Assembly (NCBI GenBank): GCA_003583745.1
Contig: QXPY01000008.1
Span: forward strand, 62,001 to 126,000
Origin: Rhodocyclales bacterium GT-UBC
GTDB lineage: Bacteria > Pseudomonadota > Gammaproteobacteria > Burkholderiales > Rhodocyclaceae
DNA: 64,000 nt
Direction of reading: 5' to 3'
In this document: positions 37,184 through 46,177 of the stretch, piece after piece
How positions within the stretch are numbered: the stretch's first letter is position 1
Layout of the letters: each line of letters starts with the position of its first letter
The notes under the pieces: generated by a model
Told to the model about the DNA's origin: nothing
The model's input: the letters and a program-made list of their open reading frames with translations, nothing else
Database searches by the model: none
Program-made: the position numbers and the translations under genes

Positions 37184-38344
37184 ATGACGCCTGATTCCCG
37201 AATGAGCCTCCGTCTGGCTCAATTGCATCTCTACGTCGACATCCATCGCCATGACTTATACGTCGCGCCGGTGCTGGCTGTTGTCGTGGCGGGCCTGATC
37301 AGCACTTGGGTCCCCGTAGCCTGGGCGGCCACCTGGCTGCTTCTCGAACTGGCCATCATCGCCCACTACCTGTGGGTCTACCGCCAATTCAAGCGAGCCA
37401 ATCCGCCGGCACGGGACGAACGCCGCTGGGCCAATCGTATCGCCCGGGCGCACGGGGCTCACATGCTGGCCTGGTCGTCTTTGGTTATCTGGGCCTGGCA
37501 GGTGGGCAATTTTTCCAGCCTGATCTTCGTCATGCTGGTCCATGTCGGGCTCATCTCGCTGACCGTGTCGATGAGCAACGCTCACTTGCGCCTGCTTTGC
37601 CTCGACATGATCTTCCCGGTTGTCGCGCTGGTCGGCCCGCCCCTGCTCGAACCGGGCTGGATGAACATCGGCCTGACCTGCCTGGGCGGCGGTTTCTGCG
37701 TGCTGATGATGCTGGTCGGGCGGCAAATCAATGCCTACACCACCGAAGCCATCGAGCTGCGCCAACGCAACGAAATCCTGATCAAGGAGCTGGAGTCGCA
37801 AGCCTCGCGCGATTCGCTGACCGGCATCATCAATCGGCGCTACTTGCTCGACACCGCCAAGCAGCAGTTGCAGCGGGTCGGCGAAGATGGCGCGATGCTG
37901 GCCCTGATGATCATCGACCTCGATCACTTCAAGGATATCAACGACCGCTACGGCCATCTGGGTGGCGACGAAGTCCTGGTCGCCGTCGTCGATGCCTGCG
38001 TCGGCCACCTGCGCAGCGGCGACAGCCTGGGACGGCTGGGCGGGGAGGAATTCGCGCTTCTCCTGCCCGACACGCCCCTGCCCGCCGCCCGCGAGGCGGC
38101 GGAGCGCCTGCGCCAGACCGTCGAATCCCTCTCGATCCCGCTTCAGGGCGACATCGTCCGCCCCACCGTCAGCATCGGCATCGCCCTCGCCGACCAGCCC
38201 GGCACCGCGCTATCGACGCTGCTGCACGATGCCGACCTGGCGATGTATGCCGCCAAGACGCAAGGCAGGAATCGCGTCGTCTGCGCCGAAACCCCGACAC
38301 CGGGCGGCCATTTCGAAACGATCCCGGCTGTCAGCCTGGTCTAG
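37184..38344 (+). CDS. membrane diguanylate cyclase (six-TM sensor, GGEEF)
   Basis: The 386-residue protein has about six helices (residues 25-185), a short coiled linker and a GGDEF domain with GGEEF at 286-290 and an intact I-site RSGD five residues before it. It is predicted to make c-di-GMP in answer to a membrane or small-molecule cue. The start could also be the methionine at residue 7 (37202). An 8-bp hairpin at 37109-37134 separates it from the FAD-oxidoreductase gene. Confidence 0.9.
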   Translation: MTPDSRMSLRLAQLHLYVDIHRHDLYVAPVLAVVVAGLISTWVPVAWAATWLLLELAIIAHYLWVYRQFKRANPPARDERRWANRIARAHGAHMLAWSSLVIWAWQVGNFSSLIFVMLVHVGLISLTVSMSNAHLRLLCLDMIFPVVALVGPPLLEPGWMNIGLTCLGGGFCVLMMLVGRQINAYTTEAIELRQRNEILIKELESQASRDSLTGIINRRYLLDTAKQQLQRVGEDGAMLALMIIDLDHFKDINDRYGHLGGDEVLVAVVDACVGHLRSGDSLGRLGGEEFALLLPDTPLPAAREAAERLRQTVESLSIPLQGDIVRPTVSIGIALADQPGTALSTLLHDADLAMYAAKTQGRNRVVCAETPTPGGHFETIPAVSLV

Positions 38345-38357
38345 GCCAATCGCCGGC

Positions 38358-38690
38358 TCAACCGAGCCAGAAACGCAAGCCGAGCAGCACGGCCATGCCG
38401 GTAATGAAAGGCAGCCAGGGGTTCCGCCAACGCAAGGCCACGGCAACCACCACGCCGGCGGCGACAAATTTTGGATTGAGCGGAGCCAGTTGCCCCCCCT
38501 GTAGCAAGACATCGGGCAGAATCAGTGCAGCCAACGCGGCAGCCGGGGCATAGCGCAAGGCCTGCTTGACCCGACCGGGCAGACTGACCCGGTGCCCCGC
38601 CACGATAAAACTGCTGCGCGGCAACATGGTCGCCAGGCCGATCACCACAAAGGCCAGCCAGAGCAACCCGGTATCTTCAGCGTTGAGCAT
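38358..38690 (-). CDS. azlD: AzlD-like branched-chain amino acid exporter subunit
   Basis: The 110-residue protein has four helices and the AzlD pattern (TMLPRSSFIV near residue 20; a hydrophobic C-terminus). With AzlC it forms an exporter for branched-chain amino acids or analogues. Its start at 38690 overlaps the azlC stop by 14 bases. It is convergent with the cyclase gene (14 bases between stops). Confidence 0.88.
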   Translation of the reverse strand: MLNAEDTGLLWLAFVVIGLATMLPRSSFIVAGHRVSLPGRVKQALRYAPAAALAALILPDVLLQGGQLAPLNPKFVAAGVVVAVALRWRNPWLPFITGMAVLLGLRFWLG

Positions 38691-39393
38691 GATGCTTCCT
38701 TTGCTGGAGCAGATGTTCCGCGACAAAGCCGGTGCCGATGCCAAGCACGATGGCGCTGATCAAGCCCAGGCGCAGGGGCAGCCCCTGCAGCAGGCAGGCC
38801 GCCAGGCCACCGACCAGCGCTGCGCACAGCATCGGCAGTTGGCGCACCATCGGCACCAAGAGGACAATCAGCGCGGTCGTTCCCATGAATTCGATCGACC
38901 AGCTTTTTGGCACCACGCCGGCGGCCAGCACGCCAATCAGCGAACAGGCCTGCCAGACGCCCCAGGACAGGAAGGACGGGCCGAGATAGTAGCCAAGCCG
39001 CCAGTCCGGATCGTCCTTGTTCTGGTTCATGCCATCGACGCAGGCGGCAAAGACGCCGTCGGTCATCAAGTAGCCGGAAAGCCAGCGATAACGCTGGCGC
39101 ACGCCGTCGAAAGCCGGCGCCAGGGCGGCACTGAAGATCAGGAAGCGCAGGTTCAGCGCCAAGGCGGTCAACACCATCAACCACAACGGAGCCCCGGCCA
39201 CGATCAGCGGCAGGGTGCCGATCTGCGCCGTCGCGCCGAAAACGATGATATTCATGCCCACCGCCTCGAACGGCGAGAGGCCGGCACTGCGCATGGTGAT
39301 GCCGGTAACCAGCGACCACGGGATCAGACCGACGGAAAAGGGCAGGTAGCGCCGCACGCCGTCGCGCATGCCGCGCTTGAAGGAAGGACTCAT
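38677..39393 (-). CDS. azlC: AzlC-like branched-chain amino acid exporter subunit
   Basis: The 238-residue protein has about six to seven helices and the AzlC signature (RRYLPFSVGLIPWSLVTGITM; MNIIVFGATAQIGTL; TDGVFAACV). The start at 39393 follows AAGATGAG and is preferred to 39501, which adds a non-family extension. It makes an exporter pair with azlD. The 130-base gap upstream shows no clear regulatory site. Confidence 0.9.
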   Translation of the reverse strand: MSPSFKRGMRDGVRRYLPFSVGLIPWSLVTGITMRSAGLSPFEAVGMNIIVFGATAQIGTLPLIVAGAPLWLMVLTALALNLRFLIFSAALAPAFDGVRQRYRWLSGYLMTDGVFAACVDGMNQNKDDPDWRLGYYLGPSFLSWGVWQACSLIGVLAAGVVPKSWSIEFMGTTALIVLLVPMVRQLPMLCAALVGGLAACLLQGLPLRLGLISAIVLGIGTGFVAEHLLQQRKHHAQR

Positions 39394-39522
39394 CTTGATT
39401 GCGGGAAAAGCCGTGGGAAAAAAAGGAGCGAAGTGTGACGCATTGCCGGCCGCTTGGTTCAGCGCAAGGACGTCGGCAGCAAGCTTTTTTTTCGCGAACA
39501 CGGGACGCCCGGGGCGGCGATT

Positions 39523-40209
39523 TCAGAACAGGCCGGATGCGATGTTGATGGTCAGGGCCAGCAGCGTGGCGTTGAAAAAGAAGGCCAGCACGCAATGCAC
39601 CAGCCCGGTCCGCCGCATGTTCCGACTGGCGAAGCTGACGTCTGCGGTTTGCCCCGATGTGCCGATGACGCAGGCGAAATAGAGAAAATCGCCGTAATCC
39701 GGGGCATGGCCGCCCGGAAAGATCAAGCCGCCGACGCCGCCACGCATTTCCGTAGCGTAGTAGTCATGCGCGTAATGCAAGGCAAACATGATCTGGGTGA
39801 AGGCCCAGGACGACAGGATGGTCAGCACCGCCAGCCCGACATGGGCGGCTTTGAAGGCACCGTGGTAATCCTTGGCGACCGCCAGTTCGGCGACGATGGC
39901 GCCAAGCGACACGATGGCGGCGACCACGACCAGAAAGAGCACGACAAAACGCCCTTCGTCCTGTTGCACGGCGCGGTGGCGCATACGCTCGTGGCTCGAG
40001 CCGAACATCATGCGCAAGGCCAACACCAGGTAAAGCCCAGCCCCCAGATTCCAGGCAATGATGCCGCGGGTAATCGCATGCTGGGCCACCGCAGCGGGAA
40101 GCAAAAGGGCTGTCAGCACCCCGAGCAAGGCACAGGAAAAAAGCCGGGGCCGGGCCAGCAGCGCGCGGACCGGCAGTGAATGGGACGTAGCGGAAGAGAA
40201 GATCGCCAT
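39523..40209 (-). CDS. DUF1345 membrane protein
   Basis: The 228-residue protein has five to six helices and the DUF1345 pattern ([57 protein letters not shown]). The family is uncharacterised, but the C-terminal part recalls ion-channel-like membrane proteins. The gene is divergent from the outer-membrane barrel candidate 65 bases away. No partner suggests a function. Confidence 0.85.
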   Translation of the reverse strand: MAIFSSATSHSLPVRALLARPRLFSCALLGVLTALLLPAAVAQHAITRGIIAWNLGAGLYLVLALRMMFGSSHERMRHRAVQQDEGRFVVLFLVVVAAIVSLGAIVAELAVAKDYHGAFKAAHVGLAVLTILSSWAFTQIMFALHYAHDYYATEMRGGVGGLIFPGGHAPDYGDFLYFACVIGTSGQTADVSFASRNMRRTGLVHCVLAFFFNATLLALTINIASGLF

Positions 40210-40273
40210 CGGCCTATGCTACCTTATTCGGCGGCCGGCTACGGTCGTTGGCCAGCCACTGCGAGGAACCGAC

Positions 40274-41050
40274 ATGCGCTCAAAGCACACCGCCCTGTCC
40301 AGAACTGTCCGCCATGCCTGCCGATTCGCAGCCTTGGCTCTTGCCGCCGGCGTGGCCCTGGCCGACCCGTCGCCGCCGGGCGGTTCTGACGGCATCACTG
40401 CCCCTGCCTGGTCGTTCAAGCTGACGCCATCCTATTATTCGACCAGTCACCAGCCGGAAGCGACCGACCTCAACCTGCGCGCCAATCATGGCCCGCACGC
40501 CCTGTGGCTGGGCTACTACCAGCGCGGCAAGGAGTTCGAACAGACCCGGACCGGCTACGAATACACCGCCCAGTTGCCTTACCTGCAACTGGTCCCCTCA
40601 CTGCAACTGGCCAGCCACGGCTTCGTCGGCAGCAGCCTCAACGCCCAGATCGGCGATGCGGCTTACGCCTTGCTCGGTTACGGCCGGACCAATGCCCGGG
40701 ATTACTACAACCTGAACTTCGACCCCAACGATTCGGTGACTTACGGACTGGGCACCCGCTTGCTGGCGCAATCGAACCTGATGCTGTTTACCGTCAAGGA
40801 CAACCGGCTGCATACCGGGCAAATGGTCACCCACCTCGTCTGGCGCACGGCGCCTGACGAACGCCACCGCTGGACGGTCGATCTTTCAAGCAAGCACGGC
40901 CGGGCCAGCCGTGAAGATGATTCGGTCAGCGGCCGCGCCCTGTCGCTGACCTACGATTTCGACGACGTCTTCCTGCGTCTGGCGCGGGACAGCAAGGTCA
41001 ACTTCACGGCGGAAAACCAGACGCGAATATCGCTCGGCCTGCGTTTCTGA
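40274..41050 (+). CDS. putative outer-membrane beta-barrel protein, unknown function
   Basis: The 258-residue precursor has a signal peptide (cleavage near ALA-DP, about residue 31), alternating aromatic/polar strands throughout, and ends in LGLRF with a C-terminal Phe, the signal for the BAM machinery. The ATG at 40274 follows GAGGAACC; the frame to 40058 is the antisense of DUF1345. I do not recognise the family. The spacing to PBP1C (68 bases) and a shared orientation make an operon possible. An inverted repeat AGCCTGCG/CGCAGGCT at its 3' end (41050-41082) may be a weak terminator. Confidence 0.75.
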   Translation: MRSKHTALSRTVRHACRFAALALAAGVALADPSPPGGSDGITAPAWSFKLTPSYYSTSHQPEATDLNLRANHGPHALWLGYYQRGKEFEQTRTGYEYTAQLPYLQLVPSLQLASHGFVGSSLNAQIGDAAYALLGYGRTNARDYYNLNFDPNDSVTYGLGTRLLAQSNLMLFTVKDNRLHTGQMVTHLVWRTAPDERHRWTVDLSSKHGRASREDDSVSGRALSLTYDFDDVFLRLARDSKVNFTAENQTRISLGLRF

Positions 41051-41117
41051 GCCTGCGGCGCCATACCCCGCCAGCGCAGGCTTGCCAAGCGACACCGACT
41101 CCAGCTATAAGCGCCGC

Positions 41118-43349
41118 ATGCCGAACGATTATCCGACCTGCGTCCGCCTGACGCCGTCCGCCTGCGGCTTGCTCCTGCTGCTCGCCGCCCCCCTGCCAGC
41201 CGCAGCCCTGCCCGCCTACGCCGAAGTCCGCGCCAACTACACCTCGTCCGACGCCATCCTGCTGGCCCGCGATGGTCAGCCCTTGCATCGCCTGCGCATC
41301 GACAAAACGGTGCGGCGACAGGCGTGGACGCCGCTGGCCGAGATATCGCCAGCGCTGGTGCGCGCCGTCATCGTTTCCGAAGACAAGCGTTTCATGGAGC
41401 ACGATGGCGTCGACTGGCAAGCGGCCGGCAAGGCGGCCTGGAGCAATTTCTGGGGCAACCGGACGCGCGGCGCCAGCACCCTGAGCATGCAGTTGGCCGG
41501 CCTGCTCGACGAAGATGGCCAACGCCGCGGCCGGCGCAGCGTGTTCGGCAAGCTCAGCCAGACCGCTGCTGCCTTGCGCCTGGAAAACAGCTGGAACAAG
41601 CGGCAGATCATCGAGGCCTATCTCAACCTGGTCAGTTTCCGCGGCGAACTGCAGGGCGTCGGCGCGATGAGCCGAAAACTGTTCGGCAAATGGCCGCACG
41701 GCCTCGACGAACGCGAGTCGGCGCTGGCTGCCGCCTTGCTGCGCGCCCCGAACGCCCCCGTGGCACTGGTCGCCAAGCGAGCCTGCAACCTGCTCAAGGA
41801 AATGCAGCGGGGCGGCGAATGCGACGGCCTGGAAGGCTTCGCCGTCAGCACCCTGAACGGCGGACAGCCCGAACCGAGCGACCCGGCACCGCAATTGGCT
41901 CCCCATCTGGCGCGCAAACTGCTCGCCCAGCCCGGGCAGCAGTTGCGCACCAGTCTCGATGCCAAACTGCAGGCTTTTGCCGGCGAAGCACTGCGTCGCC
42001 ACCTCTCGGCGCTGCACCGACAGAATGTCGAAGATGGCGCCGTATTGGTCATTGACAACGTTTCGGGCGAAGTGCTGGCCTGGGTCGGGTCGAGCGGCGA
42101 CTTGTCCGCGGCAGCCGAAGTCGACGGCATCACCGCCCTGCGCCAGGCCGGCTCGACGCTGAAGCCCTTTCTCTACGCGCTGGCTTTCGAACGCCGCAAC
42201 CTGACGCCGGCCTCCCTGATCGAGGATGCGCCGCTCACCCTCGATACGGGAAACGGCCTGTACGCCCCTCAGAACTATGAACCGCACTATCGCGGCTGGG
42301 TCTCGGCCCGCCAGGCCCTGGCCGGTTCGCTCAATGTGCCGGCGGTCAAGACCCTGGTCCGCATCAGCCCCGACCTCTTCCAGCAACGCCTGCAGAAACT
42401 CGGCTTTGCCAGCCTCAAGGAAAGCGGCGACTGGTACGGCTACAGCCTCGCCCTCGGTTCAGCCGATATTTCCCTGCTCATGCTCGGCAACGCCTACCGT
42501 ACCTTGGCCAACGCCGGTCAATGGACGCCGCTGCGCGTCACCCCCGGAGCGGCCGATAGCCTCGTCCCCTGCCAACGCGAAGGCTGCGCCGGCGTGTTCA
42601 CCGGCAAGGCACATGCCGCCGGCCTGGCCAGCGCCGCCTTCCAGGTCAGCGACATCCTGGCCGACCGCAATGCGCGGGCCGGTACCTTCGGCCTCGAATC
42701 CTGGCTGGCAACGCCCTACTGGGCCGCCGCCAAGACCGGCACCAGCAAGGATATGCGCGACAACTGGTGCGCCGGCTATTCGCGACGCTATACCGTCGCC
42801 GTCTGGGTGGGCAATGCCTCGGGCAGCCCGATGCACGATGTATCGGGCGTCTCCGGCGCCGCCCCGATCTGGCGCGAAGTCATGGATTGGCTGCAACGCG
42901 GCGATCCACGCCACGGCCGCCCGCGTCTCGCCAGCCCGCCGCCGGCACCGCCCGCCGGTCTGGTTCGCCAGCGCATCCGCTTCGAACCGCCGCGCGAAGC
43001 GGCCCGCGACGAATGGTTCATCGCCGGCACAGAAAGCGCGGTCATCCAGGCCGTACCGGGCAATGCGCTGGCACGCATCGCCTACCCTGCCAACGGCAGC
43101 ATCATCGCGCTCGACCCGGATATTCCGCCGCAACGGCAACGCATTGCGCTGCGCCTTTCGGCCCCGGCGCAAGCCGGTTGGCAATGGCGCATCGACCGGA
43201 AATTCGTCGGTCGCGCCGAGAACAGCCCGCTCTGGCTGCCGCAACCGGGCCAGCATCACCTGACGCTGGAAAGCAAAAATGGCGAAATCCTCGACGCGGT
43301 GCATTTTGAGGTTCGGGCGATAAAAAGTCGGCAACCAACGCAAAAATAG
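41118..43349 (+). CDS. pbpC: penicillin-binding protein 1C
   Basis: The 743-residue bifunctional enzyme makes peptidoglycan strands and crosslinks in the periplasm. It has a signal-anchor, a GT51 transglycosylase domain with catalytic Glu88 in VSEDKRFMEHDG, a transpeptidase domain with S346TLK, SLN (in AGSLNVPAVK) and K539TGTS, and a C-terminal domain typical of PBP1C. The start at 41118 is taken because the residues just before it are not hydrophobic. Unlike many genomes, no alpha-2-macroglobulin (yfhM-like) gene is adjacent. A 460-codon frame on the other strand is a shadow. Confidence 0.93.
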   Translation: MPNDYPTCVRLTPSACGLLLLLAAPLPAAALPAYAEVRANYTSSDAILLARDGQPLHRLRIDKTVRRQAWTPLAEISPALVRAVIVSEDKRFMEHDGVDWQAAGKAAWSNFWGNRTRGASTLSMQLAGLLDEDGQRRGRRSVFGKLSQTAAALRLENSWNKRQIIEAYLNLVSFRGELQGVGAMSRKLFGKWPHGLDERESALAAALLRAPNAPVALVAKRACNLLKEMQRGGECDGLEGFAVSTLNGGQPEPSDPAPQLAPHLARKLLAQPGQQLRTSLDAKLQAFAGEALRRHLSALHRQNVEDGAVLVIDNVSGEVLAWVGSSGDLSAAAEVDGITALRQAGSTLKPFLYALAFERRNLTPASLIEDAPLTLDTGNGLYAPQNYEPHYRGWVSARQALAGSLNVPAVKTLVRISPDLFQQRLQKLGFASLKESGDWYGYSLALGSADISLLMLGNAYRTLANAGQWTPLRVTPGAADSLVPCQREGCAGVFTGKAHAAGLASAAFQVSDILADRNARAGTFGLESWLATPYWAAAKTGTSKDMRDNWCAGYSRRYTVAVWVGNASGSPMHDVSGVSGAAPIWREVMDWLQRGDPRHGRPRLASPPPAPPAGLVRQRIRFEPPREAARDEWFIAGTESAVIQAVPGNALARIAYPANGSIIALDPDIPPQRQRIALRLSAPAQAGWQWRIDRKFVGRAENSPLWLPQPGQHHLTLESKNGEILDAVHFEVRAIKSRQPTQK

Positions 43350-43419
43350 CCTTCTGCCGGCGCCCCAAGCCACCTCGGCTGCGGATTCCTTCACAGCGGG
43401 CGGGTCCCTTGCGGGTAAA

Positions 43420-45438
43420 ATGACAAAACTGATCCTTGTTCGCAGGAGCATTGTCATTCCTCCGCATGCCCTTCTTCGCCTGGTTTACGCAGCCTTGCTC
43501 AGCGCGCTGTGGTCGCCGGCCAATGCGCTTGAAGCGGTACGTCTGCAGCTCAAATGGACGCATGCCTTCCAATTCGCCGGCTATTACGCCGCCCAGGAAC
43601 AGGGTTACTACCGCGAAGCCGGGCTCGACGTCAGCCTGGTCGAAGCCACACCGGGCAGCGACCCGGTGCGGGCGGTGATCGACGGCCAAGCGCAATACGG
43701 CGTCAGCACCAGCAGCCTGCTGCTTTTGCGCAAGGCCGGAGAACCCGTCGTCGTGCTGGCCAACATCTTCCAGCACTCGCCCTTGGTCCTGATCGCCCTG
43801 CAAGAGCGTGCCACCCAGAACATCCACAACCTCGTCGACCGGCCGGTCATGCTTGAGAAGCATGCCGACGAATTGCTCGCTTACCTGAAACAGGAAGGCG
43901 TACCACCGCAACGTCTGCAGCTCGTCGAGCACAGTTTCGACACCCGTGACCTGATTGACGGCAAAGTTGCCGCGATGTCGGCCTACGTGACACAGGAGCC
44001 CTTCGACCTCGAACAGTCCGGCCTGCCCTATCAGACCTATACGCCGCGCTCGGTCGGCATCGACTTCTACGGTGACAACCTGTTCACCACCGAAGACGAA
44101 TTGAAACGCCATCCGGAGCGGGTTCGCGCCTTCCGGGCAGCCAGTCTGCGGGGCTGGCAATATGCCATGGAACACCCGGAAGAGATTGTCGACCTGATCG
44201 TTCGCCAGTATCCGGGGCGGCATCCGCGCGAGTTCTATCTCTTCGAAGCACAAAGAATGGTCGATCTGCTACAGACCGACCTGATCGAGATCGGCTACAT
44301 GCACCCCGGGCGCTGGCGCGATATCGCCGACACCTACGCCAAACTCGGCCTGCTGCGGGCCGACTTTTCTCTGGCCGGCTTTCTCTACCAGCCCGACCAG
44401 GAGAGCGACCTGAGCTGGCTCTATCCGGCAAGCGCCCTTCTCTTGTTGGTCAGTGCCATCGTCGCTTACGTCCTGCGCATCAACCGTCGGCTGAGCCGGG
44501 CATTGTCGGACAGCAAGACGGCACACCAAGCATTGCAGCTAAGCGAGACCCGCTACCGCCTGCTGGCCGACAACGCCTCCGATGTCATTTGGACGACCGA
44601 TCTGCAATGTCGCTTCACCTACATCAGTCCGTCGATCCGCAAGCTGCGCGGCTATACGGCTAGCGAAGCCATGGCGCAGTCAGTCGAAGAACATCTGATG
44701 CCCGGCTCGGTCACCATCGCCCAGGCCGGCTTGAAGGGCATCATCGAGGCGATCGGAGCCGGACGGCCGAGCGGAACCTTCCGGGCCGAAGTCGAGCAGC
44801 CGTGCAAGGATGGCTCGACGGTATGGACGGAAATCTCGGTCAGCGCGATGAGCGACGAATCGGGACAAGCCATCGGTCTGCTCGGCTTGAGTCGCGACAT
44901 CAGCATGCGCCGGGAAACCGAAGAATTGCTTCGGCAAATGGCGCAGCACGACCCGCTCACCCACCTGCCCAACCGGATCCTGTTTTCGGACCGCCTGCAG
45001 CAGGCGCTGGCCGATGCGCGCCGCAACCAGACGCGACTGGCGGTGATGTTCATCGATCTCGACAATTTCAAGCCCATCAACGACAGCCTCGGCCACGCCG
45101 TTGGCGACCTCCTGCTGCAGGAGGCCGCCTTGCGCATGCAAGCCTGCGTTCGCCAGTCCGACACGGTTGCCCGTATCGGCGGCGATGAATTCGTCGTCCT
45201 GCTGCGCCAGATCGAGCATGCCCACAACGCCCGCCAGGTCGGCGAAAAGATCCGCCTCGCCTTGTGCCAGCCGTTCGCCCTGGCCGGTCAGGTGCTGGGC
45301 ATTTCAGCCAGTATCGGCATCGCCCTTTACCCGGAACATGGGCAGGAAGAAATCGCGCTGGCCAAACAGGCGGACTTGGCGATGTACCGCGCCAAGGCGC
45401 TTGGCCGCAACACGATTCAGCTCGCCGAAGCGCCTTAA
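43420..45438 (+). CDS. NMT1/THI5-type periplasmic sensor - PAS - GGDEF diguanylate cyclase
   Basis: The 672-residue protein has an N-terminal signal/anchor, an NMT1/THI5 solute-binding-like domain in the periplasm (about 40-310; LKWTHAFQFAGYYAAQEQGYY and DGQAQYGVSTSSLLL), a membrane helix (about 333-353), a PAS domain (about 380-500, with an extra PAC stretch) and a GGDEF domain with GGDEF at 587-591 and I-site RQSD. It may sense a pyrimidine-like, riboflavin-like or sulfonate-like ligand; the ligand is not evident. It should make c-di-GMP. It is followed after 39 bases by the DUF599 gene. Confidence 0.92.
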   Translation: MTKLILVRRSIVIPPHALLRLVYAALLSALWSPANALEAVRLQLKWTHAFQFAGYYAAQEQGYYREAGLDVSLVEATPGSDPVRAVIDGQAQYGVSTSSLLLLRKAGEPVVVLANIFQHSPLVLIALQERATQNIHNLVDRPVMLEKHADELLAYLKQEGVPPQRLQLVEHSFDTRDLIDGKVAAMSAYVTQEPFDLEQSGLPYQTYTPRSVGIDFYGDNLFTTEDELKRHPERVRAFRAASLRGWQYAMEHPEEIVDLIVRQYPGRHPREFYLFEAQRMVDLLQTDLIEIGYMHPGRWRDIADTYAKLGLLRADFSLAGFLYQPDQESDLSWLYPASALLLLVSAIVAYVLRINRRLSRALSDSKTAHQALQLSETRYRLLADNASDVIWTTDLQCRFTYISPSIRKLRGYTASEAMAQSVEEHLMPGSVTIAQAGLKGIIEAIGAGRPSGTFRAEVEQPCKDGSTVWTEISVSAMSDESGQAIGLLGLSRDISMRRETEELLRQMAQHDPLTHLPNRILFSDRLQQALADARRNQTRLAVMFIDLDNFKPINDSLGHAVGDLLLQEAALRMQACVRQSDTVARIGGDEFVVLLRQIEHAHNARQVGEKIRLALCQPFALAGQVLGISASIGIALYPEHGQEEIALAKQADLAMYRAKALGRNTIQLAEAP

Positions 45439-45477
45439 TCGACGCAGCTTGCCACTGGCTTGTGGCAAACTCCGTCC

Positions 45478-46170
45478 ATGCACGCACTTCCCCATCTCAC
45501 CCTCACCGACTGGGTTTCGCTGGTCATTTACTTCACATCCTGGGCCGGCTACGCCTGGTTTTCCGAACGCAGCCAACGCGGTGCCGGCGGATTGACCCGG
45601 ACCAGCCAAAACTATCGCCTGCTCTGGGCCCTGCGCATGCTGGAGCGGGAAAACCGGGTCATGGACTCGACCTTGATCGGCAATCTGGTCACCAGCGTTT
45701 CCTTTTACGCCAACACCACGATCTACATCATCGCCGGCCTGGTCGCGGCACTCGGCGCCTCCGACAAGTTGCTCAGCATCACCGCCGACCTACCCTTCGG
45801 CGGCGCCGGCAACCAGGAACTGCTTGAAATCAAATTAATGCTGGTCCTCGCCTGCTTTGTCTTTGCCTATTTCAAGTTCACCTGGTCGCTACGCCAATTC
45901 AACCTGCTCTCCATCCTCGTCGGCGCAGCTCCCTTCGGCAAGCGCGAAGAAGCCGGCATCGAAACCTACGCACATCGACTGGCCGGCGCCAACAGCCTGG
46001 CCGGCGACGATTTCAACCGCGGCATCCGTGCCTACTACTTCGGCCTGGCCGCATCCGGCTGGCTGCTCAATCCGGCGGCGCTCGGCGCGCTCGCCATCGT
46101 CATCCTGGTCGTGCTCTATCGCCGGGATTACCAGTCGGCTGCCTTGCACATCCTGCGCGACCACGACTGA
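45478..46170 (+). CDS. DUF599 membrane protein
   Basis: The 230-residue protein has four predicted helices and the DUF599 pattern (MERENRVMDSTLIGNL-like at about 60-75; LEIKLMLVLACFVFAYFKFTWSLRQFN). The family is uncharacterised. The start at 45478 is favoured by a hydrophobic first helix. It overlaps no gene and lies 7 bases before rarD, so the two are probably one unit. Confidence 0.85.
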   Translation: MHALPHLTLTDWVSLVIYFTSWAGYAWFSERSQRGAGGLTRTSQNYRLLWALRMLERENRVMDSTLIGNLVTSVSFYANTTIYIIAGLVAALGASDKLLSITADLPFGGAGNQELLEIKLMLVLACFVFAYFKFTWSLRQFNLLSILVGAAPFGKREEAGIETYAHRLAGANSLAGDDFNRGIRAYYFGLAASGWLLNPAALGALAIVILVVLYRRDYQSAALHILRDHD

Positions 46171-46177
46171 GCCGTCG

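Noticed and set aside
41004..42386. 460-codon reverse-strand frame
   Set aside because: Antisense to pbpC, whose catalytic motifs are all in place.
45857..46177. N-terminal extension of RarD
   Set aside because: It lies in another frame of the DUF599 gene and has no family similarity.
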